Positions 1-7,426 of a DNA stretch of 50,868 bases are shown here, in pieces (positions within the stretch are counted from its first letter, which is position 1; every line of letters starts with the position of its first letter). The position numbers and the translations under genes were made by a program. Under the pieces are notes generated by a model, which worked only from the letters and a program-made list of their open reading frames with translations, did not search any database and had not been told where the DNA came from. Source of the stretch: Opitutia bacterium (GTDB lineage Bacteria > Verrucomicrobiota > Verrucomicrobiia > Opitutales > Opitutaceae); the NCBI GenBank assembly GCA_947474365.1, contig CANJIU010000072.1:1-50868 (forward strand). The letters run 5' to 3'.

Positions 1-129
1 CTGGTTTCTTACCAGCAACTCAGCGCCTATCAGGAAATGCTCAACGAGCGTCCCCGCAAAATCCTCGGTTGGAAGTCCCCTGCTCAATGTTTTAGTGAAC
101 TCCTTATATCAAGTCGTTCTTCGAATTGA
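1..129 (+). pseudogene. IS30-family-like transposase, 3' fragment at window edge
   Basis: The first 42 codons are open from base 1 to a TGA at 127-129. The peptide contains LNERPRKILGWKSPAQCF, the hallmark C-terminal block of IS30-type DDE transposases (consensus LNxRPRKxLGxxTPxEVF). The rest lies left of the window, so I cannot tell whether the whole gene is intact. Its stop codon runs past the stop of the opposing GHL10 gene at 109, which indicates that the element's end sits directly against, or inside, that gene. No terminal inverted repeat is obvious after the stop. Family assignment rests on this one motif. Confidence 0.7.
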
Positions 130-1158
130 TCCTTGAATGTGCCCAGCCATACCGCTGTAGACATGTCGGCTTCCGCCCAACGCGTTCCACCAGGGAAGCA
201 AAACGCCATAGTTGGCGACGCTGAAACCGACCGACCAATACAGTTGCGGCGTGAGATAATCCACCCACGCCTGCTGGATCCACTTCCTGCTGTCGGCATA
301 AATGTCACTGTAGCTCTGCAGCCCGTTGGTGGCTGATCCGCCCGGGTCGCTGTTCTGGTTGCGCCATATGCCGAAGGGTGAAACGCCGAATTTGACCCAC
401 GGTTTCACCGCGCGAATGCTTTCGTAGCTCCGCTGGATGAACAAATTGATGTTGTCCCGCCTCCAGTCCTGCCGGTTGGTGAACCCGCGCGCATCGGCGG
501 CGAAAGAGGCATCATCATTGAACGGCGATCCCGAACTGGGCGGATAGGGATAGAAATAATCGTCGAAGTGGATGCCATCCACATCATACCGGCGCAGCAC
601 ATCCAGGAGCACGCTGATCACATAATCCCGCACCTGCGGAATGCCGGGATCCAGGATGCGCAGACTGCCCTGGGCCAGCAGCCACTCGGGCCGTGTCCTC
701 GCGATGTGATTGGGGGCGAAGGAGGCCAGGTTGTTGAAGTTGTTCACGGCGCGGAACGGATTGAGCCACGCGTGCACCTCGAGGCCTCGCTGTCGGCAGG
801 CCTCAATCGTGAATCTCAAGGGATCGTATGCGGGGGAGGGAGCCCGGCCCTGCCGCCCGGTCAAATCCGCACTCCAGGGTTCAATTTGGCTTTCATACAT
901 CGCGTCGCACTGGCTGCGCACCTGGAAGAAAACCGCGTTGATGCCGGTGGACTGCAGCTGATCGAGCAGATGGATTAGCTCGGACTGCTGTGCAGCCATG
1001 GGCAGATCGTTGGCGCTCGGCCAGTCGATGTTGCCAAAGGTGGCTATCCACGCGCCCCGCAATTCATGTTTTGGGGGGCTTTGTCCGACGAGGGACAAGG
1101 GTAGTAACGAAAGGCAAACGTAAAGGAATGATCTGATCGAAAGCGGATTTGCCATCAT
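109..1158 (-). pseudogene. GHL10-family (DUF187, YngK-like) glycoside hydrolase, 3'-truncated
   Basis: The 349-residue product has a signal peptide (about 1-26, hydrophobic core FLYVCLSLLPLSLVG). It is followed by a glycosyl-hydrolase-like TIM barrel of the PF02638 type: ELRGAWIATF (about 32-41), GINAVFFQVRSQCDAMY (72-88), DGIHFDDYFYPYP (194-206), KFGVSPFGIWRN (256-267) and YLTPQLYW (301-308). Family members usually continue well past this point and often carry extra C-terminal domains. Here the protein stops right after HVYSGMAGH with an unrelated tail, exactly where the IS30-like transposase 3' end overlaps. I read this as truncation by insertion. The ATG at 1158 is chosen because it gives the signal peptide. 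Upstream in-frame codons back to a GTG at 1278 run through group II intron sequence. Predicted role, if any activity remains: periplasmic or extracellular glycan hydrolysis. Confidence 0.75.
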
Positions 1159-1279
1159 CGGGGCCGCGGGAAAGCTGGTTCGCCACGAGGAGCGAATCCA
1201 GGGAGGAGTCAAGGCGAAGGCGCCGGGTGTGGGGTCGCGGTAAGGAACCGGGGTTTGACGCCCGCCCCCCCCCTGCACA

Positions 1280-1312
1280 GATCCGAGCGGGCGAAATTAG
1301 CGCACTCGGCTC
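1280..1312 (-). ncRNA. Group II intron domain V-like hairpin
   Basis: Directly after the RT remnant, the minus strand reads GAGCCGAGTGCG, a short loop, then CGCCCGCTCGGATC. This fits the domain V pattern (GAGCCGnnUGCG ... CGCnCGnnCGGnUC) in order, base pairing and length (33 nt here against about 34). Stem CCGAG/CTCGG lies at 1283-1287 and 1305-1309. GC-rich sequence resembling the intron's 3' end follows to roughly 1230, about 70 bp before the GHL10 start. The intron's 5' part is absent from the window. Confidence 0.65.
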
Positions 1313-1671
1313 TTGCCTTGAGTAGTGGCGTGGAAGCGCTCCCAGGGCCAAGGATGGCAGACACCGGGGGCGGGAGCCATTGCACCGCAAGGCGGCTCAT
1401 GCGTTCCCGCGTCAAACGATGTCGTTGACTGCGGCGCCAGAGTGAGCGCAGCCAGTGCCACGCCACTTTGCTCCGGAACTTGGCCAGGAAATTCGCGGTA
1501 GAGGGAACACCAGAATGCTTAGTGCCCGGTAACGACTCGCCGCAACCAGCGACCTTGCTCCGGGATTGGGTCTTGGCGGCGGCTTTTCAGCTCTCGCTTG
1601 ATTTCCTGGAGTTTGGCCCTCTGGCACTTGGCTATCGTGTGCCGCAGTAACAGGAACTTCCCTTTAGGGCG
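1297..1671 (-). pseudogene. Group II intron reverse transcriptase/maturase, C-terminal remnant with frameshifts
   Basis: Read on the minus strand, three frames together rebuild the C-terminus of a bacterial group II intron RT. Frame one (1671 to the stop at 1519-1521) gives KGKFLLLRHTIAK then EIKRELKSRRQDPIPEQGRW. A second frame continues GVPSTANFLAKF, VAWHWLRSLWRRSQRHRL and ERMSRLAVQWLPPP. A third ends HPWPWERFHATTQGKSRVR with TAA at 1297-1299. These match the order of the classical maturase tail (HWxRxLRRRSQ, WERMxRLxxRWLP, HPWPxxRF, TQGRSxVR). At least two frameshifts and the missing N-terminal RT domain make it a dead fragment. Family knowledge supports the match; no alignment was run. 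Confidence 0.8.
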
Positions 1672-1751
1672 TCATCCGCCTCGACACGCAGCCATGGTAG
1701 CAGCACGATCCAGCGCTACCGGCTTCCCGGCCACCACGAGCAACGAATCCG

Positions 1752-2459
1752 ATGAAACTCCTGTGGACCACCTTTCTACTCTGGGGGGCCGCCCTCGTTG
1801 CCGCCGAACCCGGGGCGACCGTGGATGCACATCAAAAACCAGACACGGACAATCCAAAGCTGCCGCGGGTCATGATCATTGGCGACTCCATCAGTGGCGG
1901 ATACACCGACGGCGTGCGTGAAGAGTTGGCCGGGAAGGCGAATGTATACCGCGTCCAGGGCAACGCCGGGCCAAGTAGCAGTGGCGTCCAGCATGTCGAT
2001 GAATGGATCACGTCCGGCAACGGCCGTTGGGACGTGATTCACTTCAATTTCGGGCTGCACGACCTGAAGCTCGGGACCGGTGGCAAAGACAACCGACCGT
2101 ACCCGAGCGCCGACGGGCATCAGGTGCCCCCGGACGAGTACGAGCGTAACCTGCGTCAGATCGTCGCCAAATTGAAGCGCACGGGGGCAACGCTTGTTTG
2201 GGGCTCAACCACACCCATCCCCCTGGGGAAACTTGATCCACCTCGCTATCCGGGTGACGAGATAACCTACAACCAAATCGCCCGAAAAGTGATGATCGAA
2301 AACGGCGTTGCGATCGACGATCTTTACGCCGCCGTGCTTGCTCGGATGCCTGGGCTCCAACTGCCAGGCAATGTCCATTTTACCAAGGACGGCTCAGCGG
2401 TGCTCGCCAAACACGTTGCGGCCAGCATCAAGGCCGCCTTGCAGAACCGCGAACATTGA
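1752..2459 (+). CDS. Exported SGNH/GDSL-family hydrolase
   Basis: The 235-residue protein starts with a clear signal peptide (about 1-18, ending ALVAAEP), so it is exported. SGNH block I is MIIGDSISGG (41-50, nucleophile Ser46). Block II is probably QGNAGPSSSG (69-78) and block III GLHDL (101-105). The block V histidine is in NVHFTKDG (His209). The family cleaves ester bonds in lipids or acylated carbohydrates, for example as carbohydrate esterases. In most relatives an Asp lies three residues before the catalytic His; here that position is Gly206, so activity could be altered. The gene stands alone, transcribed away from the intron remnant. Substrate cannot be read from sequence. Confidence 0.82.
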   Translation: MKLLWTTFLLWGAALVAAEPGATVDAHQKPDTDNPKLPRVMIIGDSISGGYTDGVREELAGKANVYRVQGNAGPSSSGVQHVDEWITSGNGRWDVIHFNFGLHDLKLGTGGKDNRPYPSADGHQVPPDEYERNLRQIVAKLKRTGATLVWGSTTPIPLGKLDPPRYPGDEITYNQIARKVMIENGVAIDDLYAAVLARMPGLQLPGNVHFTKDGSAVLAKHVAASIKAALQNREH

Positions 2460-2807
2460 CCGTCGTTACCGCCTTTTGGACCAGTCGCACAGGGTGGCTC
2501 CGAAGACTTCGATCCGGTCAAGGTAATGGTCCCAAGCGTCGTTCTCTCACTCCGCCCGCGAACGTCGCAGGCCAACCAAAGCCCGGTGATTGCCAGTGTG
2601 CCAACTGATCGGGAAAAGCGTTGGGCAGCTTCTCGGTTGCGAACCCTCACTTGTTGCAAGAGCGAAGCTCACCGACGTCTGACTGAACACCCCGGCGGTT
2701 TACGCGCCTCGTGCCGCATATCCTCAGTCAACCCGGAATCTCCGACGATAACTGCTCATCTATCGGGTTATAAACCGTTCGGTGGGAGGATGAGGGTGGC
2801 GCGTCCG
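2460..2807. other. Intergenic region, no gene recognised
   Basis: About 350 bp lie between the SGNH hydrolase stop and the stop of the convergent dehydrogenase-cytochrome gene. Short open frames exist on both strands but none has recognisable motifs or the strong wobble-GC bias of the neighbours. No convincing bidirectional terminator hairpin was found by eye. Confidence 0.4.
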
Positions 2808-5800
2808 CTACGGCAGCGGGACCTGCGTGCGGCGCATCAGGTACGCGATGAGATCACGGCGCTGCGAGACCGTCAGGGTATCGAGCAGTCCTTCCGGCAT
2901 CATCGACTGGGCTGATTCCTCGACGCTGGCGACGTCCGCCCGATCCACCGTCACCGTTTCGGCCATGCTCCTGACTGTAAGCGTGCGCGCCGTCCGCGCC
3001 GCGATGAAACCGTTCAGGGTTCGACCGTCCTTGGTCTTCACTACGGCTACCCGATAGTCGGCGGTCACGACGGTGCTGGGGTCGGCGATATTCTCGATCA
3101 GGTAATCGAGATTGTCGCGCCCCGCCCCGGTCAGGTCGGGACCGACGCTGCCGCCCTCGCCATAAAGCCGGTGACACGCACTACACAGACTCGCGAACAC
3201 GGCCCGCCCGTTTCCCGGGCTGGCGGCGGCCAACGCGGGCGGCGTCAACTCCTCCCGCAGTTTCGCCATCGCCGCGGCCTTGTCGGCCGACGATTCGCGC
3301 CACTCACCCCAGACCTGCGCGAGCTGCCGGGTCAAAGCTGGGTCACCGAAACTCCGAATCTGCCGGACGTGAAACGGGGTGACATCCCCGCGCGGAATCT
3401 GCCCCGCGTCCACACGCGCGAGCAGCGCCCGCGCGAAGGACGGACGGGAAACGAGTGTCTCGATGACCGCGCCCCGCTCCGTGTGGTGAAAGCTGGGATA
3501 CGCGAGCGCCAGCTGCTCCCCGATCGCCGGATCGTCGAAGAGCGCCAGGCCCCGCACGGCGACCGCATTGAGGAACCGCACCCGGAGCAGTTGCTGGCAG
3601 ATGTACCGCAAATCGGGCGGCCGGCTCTCAATCAGGGCCTGCAACGCCGCCTTGCGGGCCGCAACGTCCGCCTTGCCGTCCATCGCCAATGCCTTCACGT
3701 CTTCGAGCGCGCGACCATCACCGAAAACCACATTGAGATCGCGCGCACGTTCGCGGCTCGGCTCCGACGAGCGGGCGTCGACTGCCGCGACAAACGCATC
3801 CCAAGCGGCCGGCTTTGGAGCCCGCCGCCAGCCCCGCAGACCCTCGGTCATCCCGGCGAGCAAATCCGCCTGAAATGCGATCGGCTGGTGCGCCGCCCCG
3901 GCGAGCAAAGCGTTGAGCGGGCCGGGGTGCTTTTCGCAGTCTTCCGCCAGGCGCCGCGCAATCAGTCGCCGCGTGACGGGCAGTTCGCACCCCAGAGCGA
4001 TTGTGGCCAGTGCGTCGGGCGCTGACTCCGCCACCGGAATGAGCCCGTACCAGATTAACAGGGGCAGGTTGTGGTCGGAGGCGTCCTCGCCGCGCGCCAA
4101 GAGCGCCGCTGCGAGCCCGACCCGCTGCCGCGGCGGGAGTCGTTGCAGAACCGAAGCGAGCGCCAGCCGCACCAATCCGGAGGAATCGGTCTTGGCCAAT
4201 GCCACAAAGCGAGTGATGAGGTCCGCGTCGGGCGGAGCTGCCATCTCCCGCGGTCGCTGACTCATCACGGTATCGAGCGGCCACGTATCGCTCAGCAGAC
4301 GGATCGCCCAGGTGCGCACGTGGTCGTCGTCATGTCGAAGCTGGGCCTGAAGGAACGTCGCGTCCGCGCCGCCGATCATTGCCAGCGACCAGAGCGCGCG
4401 CAGCGTGACGATTGGGTCTGAGCTGGCTGCGAACATCGCGCGCAGCTCCGCAATCCCAAGCGCGGGTCGTGATCCGCTCGCCGCCCGCGCGGCCAGTTGC
4501 AAACGCGCCTGCCGGGCGAACCAGTCGTCGCCGTGCGTCTGCCTCTCAATCAATTCGTGGTCGCTTTCCTTCGACAGATCGAACGACGTCAGCGGAGCGA
4601 TCTGTCCATAGGTGATCTTGAAAATTCGCCCGCTCGTGCGGCTGACGCCCAGAGCGTTGTGACACTCACCCGTGTCGCTCCAATCGAGCACAAAGACTCC
4701 GCCATCCGGCCCGGACCCGAGATCGATGCCGCGGAACCAGGGATCATCCGACACGAACAAGTCCTTGCCGTGCCGGCCGACATAGCCGGACCCAGCGCGT
4801 TCCAGAATCTCCTGGTTGGCGCGGCGCCCGTGGAAATTGAGCGTGTAAAGCTGATCCCGATACGCAGCGGGCCAGTTGTCCCCTTGATAAATCATCATGC
4901 CGACATGGGCATGACCACCGCCGAGCGCGTTGGCCGCCCCGTCCCGCGATTTCGTCCAGTCCTGGGCCGTGTCGAAATGCCAGTGGTCCGCGTGCAAATC
5001 GATCAATTCGTACACGTGGGAGTTCGGATCGACCGTGTGCGGCCGCATGTAGTGGGCACCGGTGATGCCGTGCCACAGGTGACCGTTGACGGTGTTGATG
5101 AAGAAAAGCTCCCCGTTCCGGTCCCAGTCGTGTCCCCAGGGGTTCGTCGTGCCCGAACTCAGCGCCTCCACGACCTTCCGTTGCGGATGGTAACGCCAAA
5201 TCGTCCCGCGCATGGGCACACGTTCGGCACTTGGCGTTCCGGGAACACCGAGTTCCCCGGGGCTCGAGGCTCCACAGCGACCGTACAGCCAGCCGTCGGG
5301 CCCGAAGCGGAGTCCGTTGGCAAAATTATGGTAGTTCTCCGGTGGAATCGTGAAGCCATCGAGCACGACCTCCGCCGGTCCATTCGGGACGCCGTCCCCG
5401 TTTCGGTCCGGGATGAACAGCAACTGCGGTGGGCACATCAGCCACACGCCGCCGTGGCCGACCTCGACGCTGGTCAAACGCTGCACCTCGTCGGTGAAAA
5501 CGCGCCGTGAACTGAAGCGGCCGTCGCCATTCTGGTCCTCGAAAATCAGCACGCGATCGCGGAGGCGCAGGTCAAACTTGGTGCTGCGCTCGGCGTAGGT
5601 GTAGTTCTCCGCAATCCAAAGGCGACCGCGGGCATCCCACGCCATCGCGATGGGGTTCTGCACGTCGGGTTCCGCCGCGAAGACCGTGGCCTTGAAGCCC
5701 GGCGGCAGTTGCAACCCGGCGGCCGCCTCGGCGGGAGAACGCGGGGGAATCGCGGGATTTCCACCGGAGTTGAAAGGCGTCGGGAATTCCGCCGCGAAGG

Positions 5801-5855
5801 CCGGCGCCCCGCCGAGGATCGCGCCCAACAGGAGAAATCGATTAAGGACGCGCAT
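2808..5855 (-). CDS. Exported PVC-type dehydrogenase with HEAT-like repeats and C-terminal cytochrome c domain
   Basis: The protein is 1015 residues from the ATG at 5855, chosen because it gives the signal peptide MRVLNRFLLLGAILGGAPA. Residues about 35-430 resemble the six-bladed propeller of PQQ/soluble-glucose-dehydrogenase-like proteins, annotated in PVC bacteria as 'putative membrane-bound dehydrogenase' (TIGR02604-like). Examples are AMAWDARGRLWIAENYTY, NFANGLRFGPDGWLYG and NPWGHDWDRNGELFF. The middle (about 430-850) is alpha-helical and HEAT-like. The C-terminus is a planctomycete-type heme domain with CSACH at 891-895 and a probable distal Met ligand in MMPEGL near 985. Expected role: periplasmic oxidation of a sugar or alcohol with electrons passed to c-heme. 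It is last in a tight three-gene cluster, 66 bp after the dimethylformamidase-like gene. Substrate unknown. Confidence 0.85.
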   Translation of the reverse strand: MRVLNRFLLLGAILGGAPAFAAEFPTPFNSGGNPAIPPRSPAEAAAGLQLPPGFKATVFAAEPDVQNPIAMAWDARGRLWIAENYTYAERSTKFDLRLRDRVLIFEDQNGDGRFSSRRVFTDEVQRLTSVEVGHGGVWLMCPPQLLFIPDRNGDGVPNGPAEVVLDGFTIPPENYHNFANGLRFGPDGWLYGRCGASSPGELGVPGTPSAERVPMRGTIWRYHPQRKVVEALSSGTTNPWGHDWDRNGELFFINTVNGHLWHGITGAHYMRPHTVDPNSHVYELIDLHADHWHFDTAQDWTKSRDGAANALGGGHAHVGMMIYQGDNWPAAYRDQLYTLNFHGRRANQEILERAGSGYVGRHGKDLFVSDDPWFRGIDLGSGPDGGVFVLDWSDTGECHNALGVSRTSGRIFKITYGQIAPLTSFDLSKESDHELIERQTHGDDWFARQARLQLAARAASGSRPALGIAELRAMFAASSDPIVTLRALWSLAMIGGADATFLQAQLRHDDDHVRTWAIRLLSDTWPLDTVMSQRPREMAAPPDADLITRFVALAKTDSSGLVRLALASVLQRLPPRQRVGLAAALLARGEDASDHNLPLLIWYGLIPVAESAPDALATIALGCELPVTRRLIARRLAEDCEKHPGPLNALLAGAAHQPIAFQADLLAGMTEGLRGWRRAPKPAAWDAFVAAVDARSSEPSRERARDLNVVFGDGRALEDVKALAMDGKADVAARKAALQALIESRPPDLRYICQQLLRVRFLNAVAVRGLALFDDPAIGEQLALAYPSFHHTERGAVIETLVSRPSFARALLARVDAGQIPRGDVTPFHVRQIRSFGDPALTRQLAQVWGEWRESSADKAAAMAKLREELTPPALAAASPGNGRAVFASLCSACHRLYGEGGSVGPDLTGAGRDNLDYLIENIADPSTVVTADYRVAVVKTKDGRTLNGFIAARTARTLTVRSMAETVTVDRADVASVEESAQSMMPEGLLDTLTVSQRRDLIAYLMRRTQVPLP

Positions 5856-5921
5856 GCGACGTGACCTCACTTTGATTGCGTCTACGGCAGAAGCCAAACG
5901 CGAACTCTCGCTCCGGCGGCT

Positions 5922-7379
5922 TCAGCGCCCCAGGCGCTCAAGGACATTTTTCGTGATTTGCATCACCGCCTTGTCACCACCCTTCAGTCCGTGTGCCCAA
6001 TCAGTGCTGCCGCAGGTGAAGACCGTGCCGCCCCGGGTGTAGACGCCCATCACGGCATTGCCGGTGCGGCCATTTTCCCAGCGATCGTACCATTCGCAGT
6101 CGTCCGCTGCCCAACGCGCCGGTGCCGTGCCCAGCACGACAAAACTCTCAGGCGTACCGTCGCGGTGCGTCGGGCGCGGCACCCCATCCTGCCAGACGAG
6201 TTCACAGCCGTCGCATTCATACCCCACGATCGTGTCCTTGCCGCCAAACGCGTCGCCGCGTTTGAGCGACGTGCCCGCATAGAGCCAATGGTCCGGCCGA
6301 TGCACCGTGAATGCCCCGCTGCCGTCCATGAACTGACCGTGGCTCAGATGGTATCCACCCCAGAGAAACCCGACGCCGGTCAGTGAGTTCTCCGTCCGTC
6401 CGATCAGGTGGTGACTCCACAGCGTCGCCAGCGTGTCCTGGCTTCCGCGGGCAGAGTAAACCGGATCCTGGTGGTAGTTCTGTTTCCAGCAGGTCAGCGC
6501 CTGACCGTCACCCTCACTGCGCACCTGCCAGCAGCAGGTGTTGCCACTGAAAAAAGCCACGTTGCCGCCGTCACCGATGAATTTCTCCAGATTGTCGCGC
6601 ATCGGCTTCGACCAGTACTCATCGTGCCCCACGCTCAGGACCAGGCGATACGCCTTCAGCATCTCGGGTCGCGCCTCAAGGTCGCCATTTACCGCATAAT
6701 CGAGCGCGATGCCCTGCCGTTCCGCCCACTCGATGAAGGGCAGTTCCCACCGCTCGAACAGGCTCGAGGGCGGACGTTGAAACGAGACGCGATGTCCCTG
6801 ATTCCCGCCCTGCCCGTGGTATGCATAAAGGCTGAAGCCGCCCCAATTGTTGTAGGCGTTGTAGGTGTTGGTCGAGAGCTGCAGCAGAACCTTCGCGTCG
6901 CTGCCCGGCTGCGCTGGGCGCATCACGAAATAACAACCGCCCTCGGCGGTGCGGCGGTTGCGCTGGGTGAACTTCCCGCCGCGGTCCGTCGCGCGCAGCG
7001 TCACCTGATAGTATCCGGTTCTCCACTGCGCCGGAATCTTCACCGTCACCGCCGCCGGCCATTGGCAACCGTGGGAGGACGCATTCTCCGGCACCGGCAG
7101 TTCCTTGCCCGCGACGGCCTTTGCCGTCCACAACACCTCGCGCTTGGCGCCGACCCGGGCGATCTCGACGTCGAAGTTCGTCGCGCTCGTGGAAACGTGA
7201 AGCGTGAGTTCGTCTCCAGGAGCATAGCTGATGCGGCCAGCATAGCCTTCCACGAAGAGCGAACGCGCCTCGGGCGTGACGACGACCGGAGCCGTCGCCG
7301 CGCGCGGGAATGGGGAACCAAAAACGAATGCGACCGCAAGCAGAGCGAGAAACCGGACGGTGATTCGGACGGGGTGCAT
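5922..7379 (-). CDS. Exported N,N-dimethylformamidase beta-subunit-like protein
   Basis: The ATG at 7379 gives a 485-residue protein with a signal peptide (about 1-29). Residues 35-155 form an N-terminal beta domain. The remainder matches the large-subunit domain of N,N-dimethylformamidase: TYNAYNNWGGFSLY (172-185), LPFIEWAERQG (213-223), SVGHDEYWSKPMRDNLEKF (249-267), NVAFFSGNTCCWQVR (273-287), VGYECDGCE (385-393) and FTCGSTDWAHGL (454-465). In the characterised enzyme a mononuclear iron is held by two Tyr and one Glu. Tyr255 in HDEYW and Glu388 in GYE are candidate equivalents, which is inference. No small alpha subunit is encoded nearby, so the true reaction may differ. It lies between the FG-GAP gene (47 bp gap) and the dehydrogenase-cytochrome gene (66 bp gap), consistent with an operon. 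Confidence 0.78.
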   Translation of the reverse strand: MHPVRITVRFLALLAVAFVFGSPFPRAATAPVVVTPEARSLFVEGYAGRISYAPGDELTLHVSTSATNFDVEIARVGAKREVLWTAKAVAGKELPVPENASSHGCQWPAAVTVKIPAQWRTGYYQVTLRATDRGGKFTQRNRRTAEGGCYFVMRPAQPGSDAKVLLQLSTNTYNAYNNWGGFSLYAYHGQGGNQGHRVSFQRPPSSLFERWELPFIEWAERQGIALDYAVNGDLEARPEMLKAYRLVLSVGHDEYWSKPMRDNLEKFIGDGGNVAFFSGNTCCWQVRSEGDGQALTCWKQNYHQDPVYSARGSQDTLATLWSHHLIGRTENSLTGVGFLWGGYHLSHGQFMDGSGAFTVHRPDHWLYAGTSLKRGDAFGGKDTIVGYECDGCELVWQDGVPRPTHRDGTPESFVVLGTAPARWAADDCEWYDRWENGRTGNAVMGVYTRGGTVFTCGSTDWAHGLKGGDKAVMQITKNVLERLGR

Positions 7380-7426
7380 GGCGCACGTTGTCACGAAAGT
7401 GCACCGTCGGACAAGCCCGCCGGCAG

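Noticed and set aside
1331..1344. TGGAAGCGCTCCCA, a perfect match to the LacI-family/cre operator pattern, upstream of the GHL10 gene
   Set aside because: On the minus strand it encodes the conserved WERF of the group II intron maturase remnant, so the resemblance is explained by coding sequence.
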